DNA of 64,000 nucleotides from the NCBI GenBank assembly GCA_963668615.2, contig CAXXCL010000003.1, positions 682,001-746,000 on the forward strand, written 5' to 3'. Within the stretch, counting starts at the first letter, position 1; each line of letters starts with the position of its first letter. This document shows positions 1 through 10,800 of this stretch, in pieces. This DNA is from JAAYPI01 sp963668615 (GTDB lineage: Bacteria; Bacteroidota; Bacteroidia; Bacteroidales; Paludibacteraceae). Below the pieces are notes generated by a model. That model had not been told where the DNA came from and made no database searches. It saw only the letters and a program-made list of their open reading frames with translations. Made by a program: the position numbers and the translations under genes.

Positions 1-2
1 CT

Positions 3-176
3 GACTTCGAATATGCAGAATACCTCAAAATAAAAAATCCAAGTGTATATAAACGGATCGACGAGCCCTTCCTGTTAAGCGACGCGTTTTTGGAAAAAAC
101 CCTCGAAGCTTTTCGAGAAACAGTCTCATTCAATGCATGGCTAAACAAAGCCATTCGATATGCTTATGAAGATTGA
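3..176 (+). CDS. C-terminal end of an unidentified protein (5' truncated)
   Basis: An open frame enters from the left window edge and ends at a TGA, giving 57 residues. The tail is helical and mixed-charge, with FRETVSFNAWLNKAIRYAYE near the end. I do not recognise the family. The following gene starts 59 bases after the stop in the same direction, so the two could be co-transcribed, but nothing shows this. Confidence 0.6.
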   Translation, partial: DFEYAEYLKIKNPSVYKRIDEPFLLSDAFLEKTLEAFRETVSFNAWLNKAIRYAYED

Positions 177-235
177 TTTCCATTTCTTTGTAAAAAAAAA
201 ATAATGAGAACGTATTCTAAAAAAATTAAAATAAA

Positions 236-871
236 ATGAAAGTAATAGCAATTAATGGAAGTCCCAAGGCAGAAGGAAATACTTATCATGCCCTGAGAGT
301 AATTGGCAATCAACTGACTGAAAATGGTATTGAATTGGAAATTATGCATGTGGGCAATAGGCCTATTCACGGATGTACGGGTTGCGGACAATGTTTTAAA
401 CACAAAGACGAGCGATGCCACATGAAAGATGACGGTGTAAACGATGCCATCCAAAAAATGAAAGAAGCCGATGGAATTATCATCGCCTCACCTGTGTTTT
501 ATGCAGGGATTGCCGGTACCATGAAATGCTTCTTAGATCGTGCATTTTATGTGGCAGGTAGTAATGGCGGATTGTTTCGCAACAAAGTAGGAGCTTCAGT
601 GGTAGCCGTAAGACGCACAGGCGGTTCCATGACTTTTGACAGCCTAAACCATTACATTTTGTATTCGGAAATGCTAATTGCGACTTCCAACTACTGGAAT
701 GTAATTCACGGGCGAACTCCTGGCGAGGTGCTGCAAGATGAAGAAGGTGTACAAATAATGCAAGTGCTTGCCAAAAATATGGCTTGGCAACTCAAAATGC
801 GAGAAGCAACCAAAGACACTATTCCGGCACCGGCTCTGACACCAAAGGTAATGACAAACTTTGTGAGATAA
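236..871 (+). CDS. Iron-sulfur flavoprotein / flavodoxin-family NAD(P)H oxidoreductase
   Basis: This 211-residue protein belongs to the NADPH-dependent FMN reductase-like flavodoxin fold family. The N-terminus MKVIAINGSPKAEGNTY is the phosphate-binding loop for FMN, and SPVFYAGIAGTMKCFLDR is the second flavin-contacting segment. Cysteines 47, 50, 53 and 61 have the spacing C-x2-C-x2-C-x7-C, close to the compact motif that holds a [4Fe-4S] cluster in Isf of methanogens and anaerobes. The likely role is cytoplasmic electron transfer or O2/peroxide or quinone reduction in an anaerobe; the physiological substrate cannot be read from the sequence. ATG at 236 is the natural start for the family. 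Confidence 0.88.
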   Translation: MKVIAINGSPKAEGNTYHALRVIGNQLTENGIELEIMHVGNRPIHGCTGCGQCFKHKDERCHMKDDGVNDAIQKMKEADGIIIASPVFYAGIAGTMKCFLDRAFYVAGSNGGLFRNKVGASVVAVRRTGGSMTFDSLNHYILYSEMLIATSNYWNVIHGRTPGEVLQDEEGVQIMQVLAKNMAWQLKMREATKDTIPAPALTPKVMTNFVR

Positions 872-1192
872 TTTTGAATTTTGAAAAAGCGGAATATCAA
901 TTTGGGCATTTCGCCTTTGGTTTATAAATCAGACAATTTATTTCTTGATATGGCTCGAGCAAAAACAGCGTTCATCTGCCATCTGTTCAAAAGATAGTGC
1001 CATTTGGGGTGACTATTTGGCATTTCATGTCCGATACAGGAAAAAGAGTCATTTATTTTATTGAGAAAGGGGTTTTGGCATGTTTCTTGTTGCATCTATA
1101 TACGGGGGACGTTCCGCTATTTTTTATAACAGAATACGACTCTGAATTTAATTTTCTAATTGTTTTATTTAATTAAATGGGAGATTCTAATT
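872..1192. other. Intergenic stretch without a convincing gene
   Basis: These 321 bases lie between the flavoprotein and a possible 40-residue gene. Several short frames run through it, but none has a believable start, length or family resemblance. No strong TAnnTTTG promoter or intrinsic terminator was seen. It could be the remains of a lost gene. Confidence 0.4.
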
Positions 1193-1315
1193 ATGGCAGC
1201 AGCTGGAAACAAAAAACCAAAAAAAGACAAATCTGGAAAACATGTAAAGCATATTCCTGCATATGAAGCGGAAGAAGCTAAAAACGAAAAAGAAGAAGCT
1301 AATAAAAAGAAATAG
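1193..1315 (+). CDS. Possible small lysine-rich protein, 40 residues
   Basis: ATG at 1193 opens a 40-codon frame ending in TAG. The product begins MAAAGNKKPKKDKSGKH and has about 13 lysines and a Glu/Ala/Lys tail, so it would be soluble, charged and probably disordered or helical. A GGGAGA stretch about 8 bases before the ATG resembles a Shine-Dalgarno, which is uncommon in this phylum. A hairpin follows at 1364-1398. No family is recognised. The composition could also arise by chance in A-rich DNA, so the call depends on conservation. Confidence 0.4.
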   Translation: MAAAGNKKPKKDKSGKHVKHIPAYEAEEAKNEKEEANKKK

Positions 1316-1363
1316 TTAGTTTCTTTTTTCTTCAAAATCGAAAGTATCCTAATTTTAGGTCTT

Positions 1364-1398
1364 AGAAAAGGTATCCCGAAATCCGAGATGCCTTTTCT
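1364..1398. terminator. Candidate hairpin between convergent genes
   Basis: AGAAAAGG at 1364-1371 pairs with CCTTTTCT at 1391-1398, and the stem continues with one mismatch. It sits between the small plus-strand frame and the end of the minus-strand TolC gene. There is no separate T-run after the stem, so termination is only a plausible reading. Confidence 0.35.
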
Positions 1399-1471
1399 CA
1401 TGTAATCTGAACCTGTATTCTTCTTGGAAAAAGACTTTCACCATGAAGTTTACGGTAAAGCAAAAATAAAC

Positions 1472-2797
1472 TTATAAATTAGAAACAAGTTGTTTCAGTT
1501 TTGTTTCAGCCATTTTCAGGTTATAACGAAAATTAATCAACCGTGTAGAAGATTGTACGTAGTCTTCCTGTGCCTGATGTACTTCGAGCGAGGTTGTTTG
1601 ACCATGTTTTAAACGTTCAAGGCTTATCTGAATATTTTCTTTCGCTAATTCATTATTTTCACTTTCTATTTTCAAAAGTTTCTGCTGATTTTCGAAATCA
1701 ATGAGCGTATTTTGTAATTGAATATTTACCTGCAATTGAATATTTTGGAAATCATACGCTGCCGATTGAGTCTGAATTCTGGCAGTGGTTTCCTTTCGTT
1801 TGGTTTCGCCGGCATTATAAATAGGAATTACGAGTGTTCCGCCTACCTGAGGTCCGGATGAGCGATTATTCAGGATAGAGCCATCGGAATTTGACGTTTG
1901 CGAGAGATAATATCCGGCTTTGACATTTAGTGTTGGTAAATACAAACTACGACTTTCTTTTAACGCCAACTGAGCAATTTCAATTTGTTTTTGGAAACCG
2001 AGAATGCTCGTGTTTGAGCTATTCACTCTTTGAAGTAAATCGGCTTTATCAGGTGAATAATTCAATGGAATAGAATCGGAAATTTCATAGGTTTCATCAG
2101 CATTCTTGCCTAATAATTGATTTAGCGTTTTTAAAGCGACATCAATAATATATTGTTGGTTAATAGCATTCTCGGTAGTCACATTCAGGTCAATTTTAGC
2201 CTGAAGTAAATCGGATTTCAACAGAGAACCGGCATTAAATCCTGCCTGTGCAATTATTACCCTGTCTTTATTGTAATTCAGAGCCTCGTTAATGGAGCTG
2301 AGTTGTTGTTTTTGCCTGACAACATCGTAATATGCCGCAATAACGTTATATAGGGTTTGTAACACTTTATCATTAAACTGAATTTCACCAAGTGCCTGAA
2401 TTTCATTTAATTTTCTTTTTGTAACAAACATTTTTCCTCCATCATACAAGTTCCAGCTAAGTTGAGCACCTGCACTCAAAACTGTACTTGAAAGCGAAGG
2501 ATAATGATTTTCCAATCCGCTGCTGAGCTTCTGTTTCGTATCACTAAGTCCGTAATTTCCCGTACCGGTAACCCCAACAGTAGGAAGCATACCTGCATTA
2601 CCGGCTGTGTTATCCACTTTAGTAATATCCGCATCATTCCGAGCTACTAAAATATCGAAGTTATTTTTCAGGGCTATATTTACGGCATCATCAATGGTCA
2701 GTACTTTCTGACTATTTTGAGCATTTGCAATTGAAAAAGAGATTGAAAAAATCAATACAATTGCTATTTTAAATCTGATTTTACTTTTATTCATCAT
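1472..2797 (-). CDS. TolC-family outer membrane efflux channel
   Basis: This 441-residue protein is the outer-membrane exit duct of a tripartite RND pump. It starts with a signal peptide (hydrophobic core IAIVLIFSISFSIANA, then Q) and continues with two similar halves of long amphipathic helices typical of the outer membrane factor fold. Examples are LTIDDAVNIALKNNFDILVA near the N-terminus and SLERLKHGQTTSLEVHQAQ in the second half. The length is normal for the family. It is the last gene of the operon MarR-adaptor-permease-channel and overlaps the end of the permease gene by 11 bases, which suggests translational coupling. The exported substrate is unknown. Confidence 0.93.
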   Translation of the reverse strand: MMNKSKIRFKIAIVLIFSISFSIANAQNSQKVLTIDDAVNIALKNNFDILVARNDADITKVDNTAGNAGMLPTVGVTGTGNYGLSDTKQKLSSGLENHYPSLSSTVLSAGAQLSWNLYDGGKMFVTKRKLNEIQALGEIQFNDKVLQTLYNVIAAYYDVVRQKQQLSSINEALNYNKDRVIIAQAGFNAGSLLKSDLLQAKIDLNVTTENAINQQYIIDVALKTLNQLLGKNADETYEISDSIPLNYSPDKADLLQRVNSSNTSILGFQKQIEIAQLALKESRSLYLPTLNVKAGYYLSQTSNSDGSILNNRSSGPQVGGTLVIPIYNAGETKRKETTARIQTQSAAYDFQNIQLQVNIQLQNTLIDFENQQKLLKIESENNELAKENIQISLERLKHGQTTSLEVHQAQEDYVQSSTRLINFRYNLKMAETKLKQLVSNL

Positions 2798-5700
2798 AGG
2801 TAATCATCTTTTTGTTTTTACTTGACATTAAAATATACATAATCGGAATAACAAAAAGCGTCAGTATTAAGGAAAACAATAAACCACCCACTATTACAAT
2901 TCCCATTGGGATACGACTGGATGAACCCGCTCCCAATGCAAGTGCAATAGGCAATGCTCCGAAGATTGTTGCCAATGAAGTCATTAAAATAGGACGGAAA
3001 CGTGCTGAAGCCGATTCATAGGCAGCCAGTCGTCTGTTCATGCCCAGTTTACGCTTCTGATTGGCAAATTCAACAATCAGAATACCATTTTTAGTAACAA
3101 TTCCGATTAACAGAATCATTCCGATTTCGGAAAAAATATTAATCGTTTGTCCGAAAATCCAGAGTGACAGAAAGGCTCCTGCAATTGCCATTGGCACGGT
3201 AAGCATGATAATAAACGGATCGCGGAAGCTCTCAAACTGGGCTGCAAGAATTAAATAAATGAGTAGCAGAGCCAGTACCAGTGCAAATCCGATATTCGAA
3301 TTACTTTCGGCAAAATCTCTCGATGATCCGGACAGTGCCGTAGTAAACGAAGCATCCAGTAGTTTGTCGCCTATCCTTTGCATTTCCTCTATACCTTCGC
3401 CCAATGTTTTTCCATCGGCAAGATTTGCCGAAATAGTTGCCGATTTATACCGGTTATAATGATACAAAACGGGAGGCATACATTTTTCCTCTGTAGTAAC
3501 AAGGTTGTCCAGTTGTATCATATTGCCGTTACCCGAACGTACATAGAGCGATGATAAATCGGCCGGAGTATTCCTATCTTCACGTGCTACCTGCCCTACA
3601 ATGTAATATTGCCTGTTATTGCGTAAAAAGTACCCGTAACGGTTTCCACTGTAAGCCATATCCAAGGTATTGGAAACATCTTTCTCATTTACATCCAAAT
3701 TGTTGGCTTTTAACCGGTCTACTTTAATATCCAATTCGGGCTTATTAAACTTCAAATCCACATCCACATTACTAAAGACGCTACTAGCATTAGCTTCATC
3801 CAAAAACTTCGGAAGAACATTTTGAAGTTTTTGAAAATCAAGATTTTGTATAACAAACTGCACCGGCAATCCTCTTGAATTTGTCGTGGTAATGGTTGGT
3901 TCCTGACTGGCAATAACTCGAGCTTCGGGAATTGAATCATATATTTTTGACAATTTCTGAAAAAGTTCCTTTTGGGAGGCTTTTCGTTTAACAGGGTCAG
4001 TAAGAAAGGTCATTACCGATCCTGTATTTATACTTGAGGTCATGCCCCCACCATACCGGGCTACAGAATATTTCACATTCTCGGGTCCTAAATTATTGTT
4101 TATTTCGGCAACTTTATCTATTATTTTTTTTGTAGTGGTATATTCCGTTCCCTCAGGAGCAGTTATCGCAGTCCTAATATAACTATGATCTTCAAGTGGT
4201 GCCAGCTCCGATTTTAAGGTATGTGAAATGCCTGCAATAAGTACCAAGCAAATTCCGAGAATAGCAAAGGAAATCCATTTGTTTTGAATGAAGAATGCCA
4301 GTAACCGTCTGTATTTCTTTTCAAGTCCGAGAAAGAAAGGTTCGGTGGATACATAAAGTTTAGAGTGATGAGATGCCGAACCACCCAAAAATACATTTAA
4401 CACCGGAGTAAGTGTAAGTGATACTAATGCTGAAATCAGTACCGCAGAGGCAACAACAATTCCAAATTCACGAAACAACCGACCGGTAAAACCCTGTAGA
4501 AAGATTATCGGGATAAACACAATGGCTAGCGTAAGCGAAGTGGATACAACAGCAAAAAATATTTCACGCGTTCCCTCAAAAGCGGCTTCCCATTTACCCA
4601 TTCCCTTCTCTATTCGTTTGAAAATGTTTTCGGTAACTACTATACCATCATCCACCACAAGTCCTGTAGCCAGCACAATTCCCATCAGCGAAAGCACATT
4701 GATGGAAAAGCCCAATATATACATAACAAAGAATGTACCGACAAGCGAGACGGGAATATCCAGCAATGGACGCAGGGCAATAATCCAGTTACGGAAAAAT
4801 AGAAATATAATGACTACAACCAGAAAAATGGATATAAGAAGCGTTTCCAATACATCGGTAACGGATTGCCGTACAAATATTGATTTATCCCTGCCTACAT
4901 TTAATTCCATGCCAACCGGCAGATTTTTGTTAATCTGATCGAGCCGTTTATAGAATTCATCGGCAATCTGTATATCATTTGCACCGGGCAAAGGAATTAA
5001 AGCCAGCATCACACCGTTACTTCCGTTAATAGTAGAACCTGCTTCTTCATTTTGAGCACCCAAAACGGCTTCTCCTATATCTTTCAAGCGAACTACCTGA
5101 TTATCGGTTTGCTTTATGATGAGATCATTAAAGTCGGCTTCGGTAACCAACCGCCCCGTAGTTTTTACTGTCAGTTCGGTATTAGTTCCCCGTATTTTTC
5201 CACCGGGCATTTCCACATTTTCGTTGGTAAGAGCTGTACTTATATCGGAAGCAGTAAGGTTATAAGCAGCCATCTTCCCGGGATCAAACCACAAACGCAT
5301 AGCCGGTCTTTGCTGACCATAAATGGCCACAGAGCTTACACCGGGAATAGTTTGCAATTTTTCCTGCAATTTAGTTTCGGCATAATCACCTAATTCTATT
5401 CCGCTCATTTTAGTACTTTGAACCGTAAGTAAGATAATCGGATCACCATCGGCATCTGCTTTGGTAACGGTTGGTGGCGCATCAATATCCAACGGCAGAT
5501 TTTTTATCGCCCCTGATGTTTTATCACGAACATCATTGGCAGCTTTTTCCATGTCGGCTCCCAAATTAAATTCAACCGTAATGGAACTTTGTCCCGTAGA
5601 AGATTGAGATGAAATGGATTTTACCCCTTCAATTCCGTTAATATTCTTCTCCAGCGGTTCCGTAATCTGCGACTCAATAATTTCGGGATTGGCTCCTGTA

Positions 5701-5852
5701 TAATTAGTCTGTACGGTAATAATCGGAGGATCAATAGAAGGATAAAGACGTACGGCCAGAAAATTAAATCCTACAGCACCCATTAAAATAATAATAAGGC
5801 TTAATACGATGGCCCCGATAGGACGTTTTAATGCAATATCTGAAAGAATCAT
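2787..5852 (-). CDS. RND efflux permease (HAE1/AcrB-like)
   Basis: This inner-membrane proton-driven drug exporter subunit has 1021 residues, the usual length for AcrB/MexB relatives. Its N-terminus (SDIALKRPIGAIVLSLIII) matches the first membrane segment. The proton-relay residues are visible: the Asp pair in GLVVDDGIVVTENI near residue 400 (TM4) and the Lys in GIVTKNGILIVEFAN near residue 922 (TM10). Two large periplasmic loops follow TM1 and TM7, as expected. It lies 2 bases after the adaptor gene and overlaps the channel gene. The aspartate pair and lysine place it with the hydrophobe/amphiphile exporters rather than with heavy-metal pumps. Confidence 0.95.
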   Translation of the reverse strand: MILSDIALKRPIGAIVLSLIIILMGAVGFNFLAVRLYPSIDPPIITVQTNYTGANPEIIESQITEPLEKNINGIEGVKSISSQSSTGQSSITVEFNLGADMEKAANDVRDKTSGAIKNLPLDIDAPPTVTKADADGDPIILLTVQSTKMSGIELGDYAETKLQEKLQTIPGVSSVAIYGQQRPAMRLWFDPGKMAAYNLTASDISTALTNENVEMPGGKIRGTNTELTVKTTGRLVTEADFNDLIIKQTDNQVVRLKDIGEAVLGAQNEEAGSTINGSNGVMLALIPLPGANDIQIADEFYKRLDQINKNLPVGMELNVGRDKSIFVRQSVTDVLETLLISIFLVVVIIFLFFRNWIIALRPLLDIPVSLVGTFFVMYILGFSINVLSLMGIVLATGLVVDDGIVVTENIFKRIEKGMGKWEAAFEGTREIFFAVVSTSLTLAIVFIPIIFLQGFTGRLFREFGIVVASAVLISALVSLTLTPVLNVFLGGSASHHSKLYVSTEPFFLGLEKKYRRLLAFFIQNKWISFAILGICLVLIAGISHTLKSELAPLEDHSYIRTAITAPEGTEYTTTKKIIDKVAEINNNLGPENVKYSVARYGGGMTSSINTGSVMTFLTDPVKRKASQKELFQKLSKIYDSIPEARVIASQEPTITTTNSRGLPVQFVIQNLDFQKLQNVLPKFLDEANASSVFSNVDVDLKFNKPELDIKVDRLKANNLDVNEKDVSNTLDMAYSGNRYGYFLRNNRQYYIVGQVAREDRNTPADLSSLYVRSGNGNMIQLDNLVTTEEKCMPPVLYHYNRYKSATISANLADGKTLGEGIEEMQRIGDKLLDASFTTALSGSSRDFAESNSNIGFALVLALLLIYLILAAQFESFRDPFIIMLTVPMAIAGAFLSLWIFGQTINIFSEIGMILLIGIVTKNGILIVEFANQKRKLGMNRRLAAYESASARFRPILMTSLATIFGALPIALALGAGSSSRIPMGIVIVGGLLFSLILTLFVIPIMYILMSSKNKKMITYDE

Positions 5853-5854
5853 AA

Positions 5855-6919
5855 TTATTTTTTTACTGAAGAATATACTAATTTGTCTCCATCTTTCAGG
5901 AATTGTAAACCGGAAGTAACAATGGTATCACCCGATTGAATGCCGTCAGTAACCTCGATATCCGAAGTCTGACGGATTCCGGTTTTTACCGTCACAAAAT
6001 GAGCTTTTCCTTTTCTGGCGACAATCACGATTTTATCATCTTCGTGAGGAACGATGCATTGTGTGGGAACTAATAAAGCATTTTTATTTTCACTGAGTCG
6101 GACATTAACATGGGCAAACGAACCCGGAATTAATTCATTGGACTGATTTTTTACCAGAGCCCTCACTTTCAGGTTACGGGTAGAAGCATCAATACCATGT
6201 TCGGTAGCAATAACTGTAGCTTCATACGATTTATCAGAATTATTCATGCTGAACTCTATTTTCATGCCGGATTTGATTACCTGTCCGTATTTTTCGGGAA
6301 CTCCAAAATCAAGCTTGATTTTATTCTCTGTGCGGATAGTTGCCAACAACGTAGAAGGAGTGATAATGGCACCAACGCTGATGCATCTTAAACCGATTAT
6401 GCCGTCAAAAGGTGCACGAACTTCGGTTTTGCGTATCAATGTCTTTTCAACTTCTATATCTGCTTTGAGTGAATTCAGTTGAAGACCAGTCTGTTCATAA
6501 TCGTTTTGCGATATGCCGTTCACCTTCAGCAATTCGGTTTGACGGTTGTAAATCTGTTGTTGAATGGCAAGCTGCGTTTGAAGTTTTTTGAGGGTTGCCT
6601 GCAAATCATCATCGAACAGCTTCACCAACAAAGTGCCTTTTTTTACGAATTTTCCTTCGGGTAGGTTAATCATTACGACCCTTCCTGCTACTTCGTTTTT
6701 CAATTCCACTTCTTCGAAAGCTTGTAATGAACCTGAAACGGTAATTTCGTTGATAAGAAGTGATGGCTTCACTATGAAAGCATCTACTTTTCTTTGTACT
6801 TTCTCTTTTGAATTCTTTTTGCCTTCTTTATCAACGGGTTTAGTAAAAGCCATTCTCAAAAAGAAAGCAACAATTAAGATGATAATTACGGAAATCAGTA
6901 TAGTTGTCCTTTTTTTCAT
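5855..6919 (-). CDS. RND efflux periplasmic adaptor (HlyD/MFP family)
   Basis: This 354-residue membrane-fusion protein bridges permease and channel. An N-terminal membrane anchor (ILISVIIILIVAFFLRMAF) is followed by a lipoyl half-motif, a coiled-coil hairpin around residues 105-150, the second lipoyl half (TEVRAPFDGIIGLRCISVG) and a beta-barrel domain. No lipobox cysteine is seen, so it is probably held by its uncleaved N-terminal helix. Its start overlaps the MarR stop by 4 bases and its stop lies 2 bases from the permease start, giving a compact single operon. Confidence 0.93.
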   Translation of the reverse strand: MKKRTTILISVIIILIVAFFLRMAFTKPVDKEGKKNSKEKVQRKVDAFIVKPSLLINEITVSGSLQAFEEVELKNEVAGRVVMINLPEGKFVKKGTLLVKLFDDDLQATLKKLQTQLAIQQQIYNRQTELLKVNGISQNDYEQTGLQLNSLKADIEVEKTLIRKTEVRAPFDGIIGLRCISVGAIITPSTLLATIRTENKIKLDFGVPEKYGQVIKSGMKIEFSMNNSDKSYEATVIATEHGIDASTRNLKVRALVKNQSNELIPGSFAHVNVRLSENKNALLVPTQCIVPHEDDKIVIVARKGKAHFVTVKTGIRQTSDIEVTDGIQSGDTIVTSGLQFLKDGDKLVYSSVKK

Positions 6920-7350
6920 TTTAAATTCCTGTTTTTATGTGAAATGAGATTCGATTCTATTAATGAAACCATGCTATACAATTGGCTGATTTGATTTTCG
7001 GACAAGCCATTCATTGCCATTGAACTTGTATTAGATATAGCTTTTTTAATATCCGGTAAAACCTGTTTGGCTTTTTCTGTGATGGTTAATTCGTATTTTC
7101 GTTTATCTGTTTGGTTCTGCACTCGTTCAACATAGCCATTGGACGACAAGTAATCAATAATTCTGACTACCTGAACCTTGTCGCATAACAATTTAGCGGC
7201 GAGTTCCTGTTGTGTAATTCCGTTTCCGGCTTCGATAAGCATCAAGGGATAAAACGATCGTTCAATGTCGAGATCTTGAAGTTCTGCTTGAAGTTCTGCT
7301 TGAAACATTCGCCCTACTTTATCCATTTTACGACCAATTGGCTCTTGCAT
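6916..7350 (-). CDS. MarR-family transcriptional regulator
   Basis: This 144-residue winged-helix regulator has the typical MarR length. The DNA-binding core is ITQQELAAKLLCDKVQVVRI, followed by the wing VQNQTDKRKYELTITEKA. It is the first gene of the efflux operon and overlaps the adaptor by 4 bases, so it most likely controls the pump and its own expression in response to a small aromatic or toxic ligand. A partial palindrome about 60-80 bases upstream (7409-7433) is a candidate operator. Confidence 0.9.
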   Translation of the reverse strand: MQEPIGRKMDKVGRMFQAELQAELQDLDIERSFYPLMLIEAGNGITQQELAAKLLCDKVQVVRIIDYLSSNGYVERVQNQTDKRKYELTITEKAKQVLPDIKKAISNTSSMAMNGLSENQISQLYSMVSLIESNLISHKNRNLK

Positions 7351-7815
7351 ATAGTTTGTTGATTTATTTTATATACACTTAGTTTGCCTGCGAAATTAGC
7401 CATAATATAATTAGTTATCAATGTTATCTAATTTTTTTATAAAGATTTAATATTTGAGTTACATTTCAGCGTCATCATTGATAAATAATTGCGAAACATT
7501 TTATTTATAATCCATTCATGAATAATATGAATCTATTTACTCAGGCTTTTATACAAATTTGATAAGAAATCATACTGTTTGAGACCGCTAACCATAACCC
7601 GAAAAATCTCATGAGATAAAAACAAATAGACCGATTTTCATCAATTATCCAAAACCGCCGTACAATTTTATATCGTAACTTTTCGATAGAAACAATCACA
7701 ATTTTATTAAAATAAATATAAAACGATTTATAAGAATACTAGAGTAAAAAAAAGTATATTTGGAGAGTTTTTTAAGATTCTGTATCATTTTGAACACCCC
7801 TAAACAAGTTTAAAC
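7351..7815. promoter_or_regulatory. Divergent intergenic region of efflux operon and GH31 gene
   Basis: These 465 A/T-rich bases separate the divergent marR and GH31 genes. AATTAG at 7409-7414 and CTAATT at 7428-7433 form an interrupted palindrome suited to a MarR dimer. A perfect 12-base palindrome, ATCTCATGAGAT, lies at 7606-7617. TATATTTG at 7755-7762 fits the TAnnTTTG -7 element and could drive the GH31 gene, but no matching TTG is seen at -33. No gene is supported here. Confidence 0.45.
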
Positions 7816-10800
7816 ATGAATAAAAGAATTTGCACAATCATTCTACTAACTTTCAGTTTATCAGTTAATCTTGTTTTTTCGCAAATTGTTACGGTGACAC
7901 CCGAAAGCCCTACCATTTACGATACAATTACCCTAATTTACGATGCCTCCAAAGGAAATGGAGAATTGACTGGAAATACTTCTGACGTATATATGTATAC
8001 CGGTGTCATTACCACAAACAGTACTTCGTCAAGTGACTGGAAACATGTGATAAGCGGATGGTGTGAAAATCCGGACAGAGCCAAGATGACCTCATTAGGT
8101 AATAATTTGTATAAAATCACATTTGACATTCAATCATTTTATGGAATTACTAACAATGAAACTGTCCTAAAGCTCGCTTTTCTGTTTGTCAGCAGTGACT
8201 GTTCAAAAGTAGGCAGGGACACGAGTGGTGATATTTTTTATCCTCTTGCTACTAATTCATCCGAATATCAGTCCTATCAAGTAAACAACGATTCACTCAT
8301 TCTAAATTGTATTAATGGGCAAATAACTATTACCCCTTATACCTCAACCATTGTAAACATATTCTCAAGCAATACGGGAGCAACAAACAAACCTTCTTAT
8401 TCTACCGTTGCTGAAAAAAATACAGTTGCCACTACATTTACAGAAAGCAATAATCTTTTAAAATTCAGCACCGATTCCATTGACGTAATTATCAATCCAA
8501 CAGACCTAAGCTTTAAGTTTATTTACCAGAAAGACACCATATTAAAGGCTTCCCAAATTTACAATTTTCAGTCATCTGGAGAGCTTATTACCAACTTAAA
8601 AACCGGCGAGAGGATATATGGCACAGGCTCAAGAGCGATTGATATGGACAGACGGGGGCAAATATTAGATATTAACAACCAAGCCCATTACGGTTATGCA
8701 TGGGGTAATAAAGATCTGAATATTGCCTTACCCGTTCTTACCTCCTCAGAACATTATGCACTTTATTTCGACAATCATTCATTAGCAACACTTGATGTAG
8801 GTTCTACCCATTCCGACGAATTATCATATTCATTCGATACAGGACAAGCCGATTTGTTTGTAGTTGTAGGAAACAATTATCAATCACTTTCGCAAAAAAT
8901 AAGCTATCTAACAGGTTATCAGCCACTTCCGCCCATTTGGTCTTTGGGTTACATTCAATCAAAGTTTGGTTATCAAACCCAGAGCGAAGCTACTGGCATA
9001 GTAAATAATATCCTTAGTGCGGGATTTCCCCTTGATGCACTTGTACTCGATTTATACTGGTTTGGATCCCAATCAACAATGGGAAATCTGAATTGGAACA
9101 GCACTAATTTTCCGGATCCGGAAACAATGATGACCAACTTCAATCAAAAAGGCATCAAAACCATTCTTATATCGGAACCTTATTTTACTAAAAATTCTGA
9201 CAATTATAGTTATGCGGCAAAACAAAACTTTTTTGCCCAGAATTCAAATGGAAATCCATATGTGTTAAGTGGCTTTTGGGCAGGCGATGCAGCTTTACTC
9301 GATATTTTTAATCAAGATGCGGAAAAATGGTTTTGGCAATTCTATAAAAGCAGGACTTCAGAGGGAGTTGGAGGTTGGTGGTCTGATTTAGGCGAACCCG
9401 AATCACACCCATCCGACATGATTCATACTGGTGGGCAAACAGCATCTGAAGTACACAATATCTACGCCTTGGAGTGGGAAAAAATGCTCTATTCGAACTG
9501 GTGCAACGATTTTCCGGACAAACGATTATTTAATCTGTCTCGTTCGGGTTTTGTCGGTATGCAGCGATATTCTACTTTTCCTTGGTCTGGCGACATACAA
9601 CGTTCATTCGATGGATTAAAGGCCCAAATACCCATCATGCTTTCTATGGGGCTAACGGGTATTGGATATATGCACTCCGATATTGGTGGATTTACCGGTA
9701 GCGGAAACGACGACGAATTATTTAGCCGATGGATTGAAATGGGGGCTTTTGTTCCCATATTAAGAATACACGGAACAGGCATCGAAACGGCCCCAACAGC
9801 TTATGGAGCAAATGCAACAGCCTGTGCCCTTAGTTATATCAAACTACGGTATAAACTCTTGCCTTACAATTATACGTTAGCTTATGAAAATTCAAAATTT
9901 GGGATTCCATTAGCACGACCAATGGATTTTTACGAACCTCAAAATTCCGATTTACAAAACATTAACGATCAGTATTTCTGGGGTAACGAATTTATTATTG
10001 CTCCTGTTGTATCGCAAGGGCAAACGCAACGTCCTGTAAATCTGCCAAAAGGTAATTGGATTGAATACAATTCCCTAAAATCTTATTCGGGACCGGGGTC
10101 TTTTACGATGTCTTCTCCTATTCAGAACATCCCCATTCTGGTAAAAGCAGGAAGTTTTATTCCTACCGTCCGTAATCTTAAAAACACTTCCGGATACAAA
10201 GCTGACACTTTGTTTGTCCAATATTTCCCGGATGAAAACGTACCAGTTTCAGAATTCACCTTGTACGACGATGATAAAACATCCCCCAAAAGTTTATTTA
10301 CCAATTCGTACCAATTAATCACTTTCTCGGGTCAATACACAAGTTCTGATGCAGAAATTACCATCAACAGCACCGGTAATGGTTATACCCAAATGCCAGT
10401 CACACGGCAGTTGTTTTTTGAAATATTCAGAATGAAAGACTCTCCACAAAGTGTATCTGTCAATAGTATGCCTGTTAATCAATATTCTTCGTTGAACGAT
10501 TTGTTAAAGAATCCAAGCGGTTTTTATCTTGATCCAAACGAATCAAAATTGTATGTCCATGTCCCTTTTTCGAACGAAGAAACCACAATACAGCTAAGCA
10601 ATCTTACTATCAATGCAATTAACGAAAATACGGCAAACGCTCCTACTTTTATGGTTTATCCGAACCCCGGCTGCAATTATTTCATTGTACAACCTGAAAA
10701 CTATTCAAATGAACAGATCATCATTTCGATTTATTCTTTGCAAGGTAGTTTGATAAAACAGGTCGAAACCACTATGAATCAGCCGATGCAAATCAACACA

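Noticed and set aside
872..1192. Possible broken gene upstream of the 40-residue frame
   Set aside because: Short frames exist in several phases but none matches a family or joins into a sensible protein with one frameshift.
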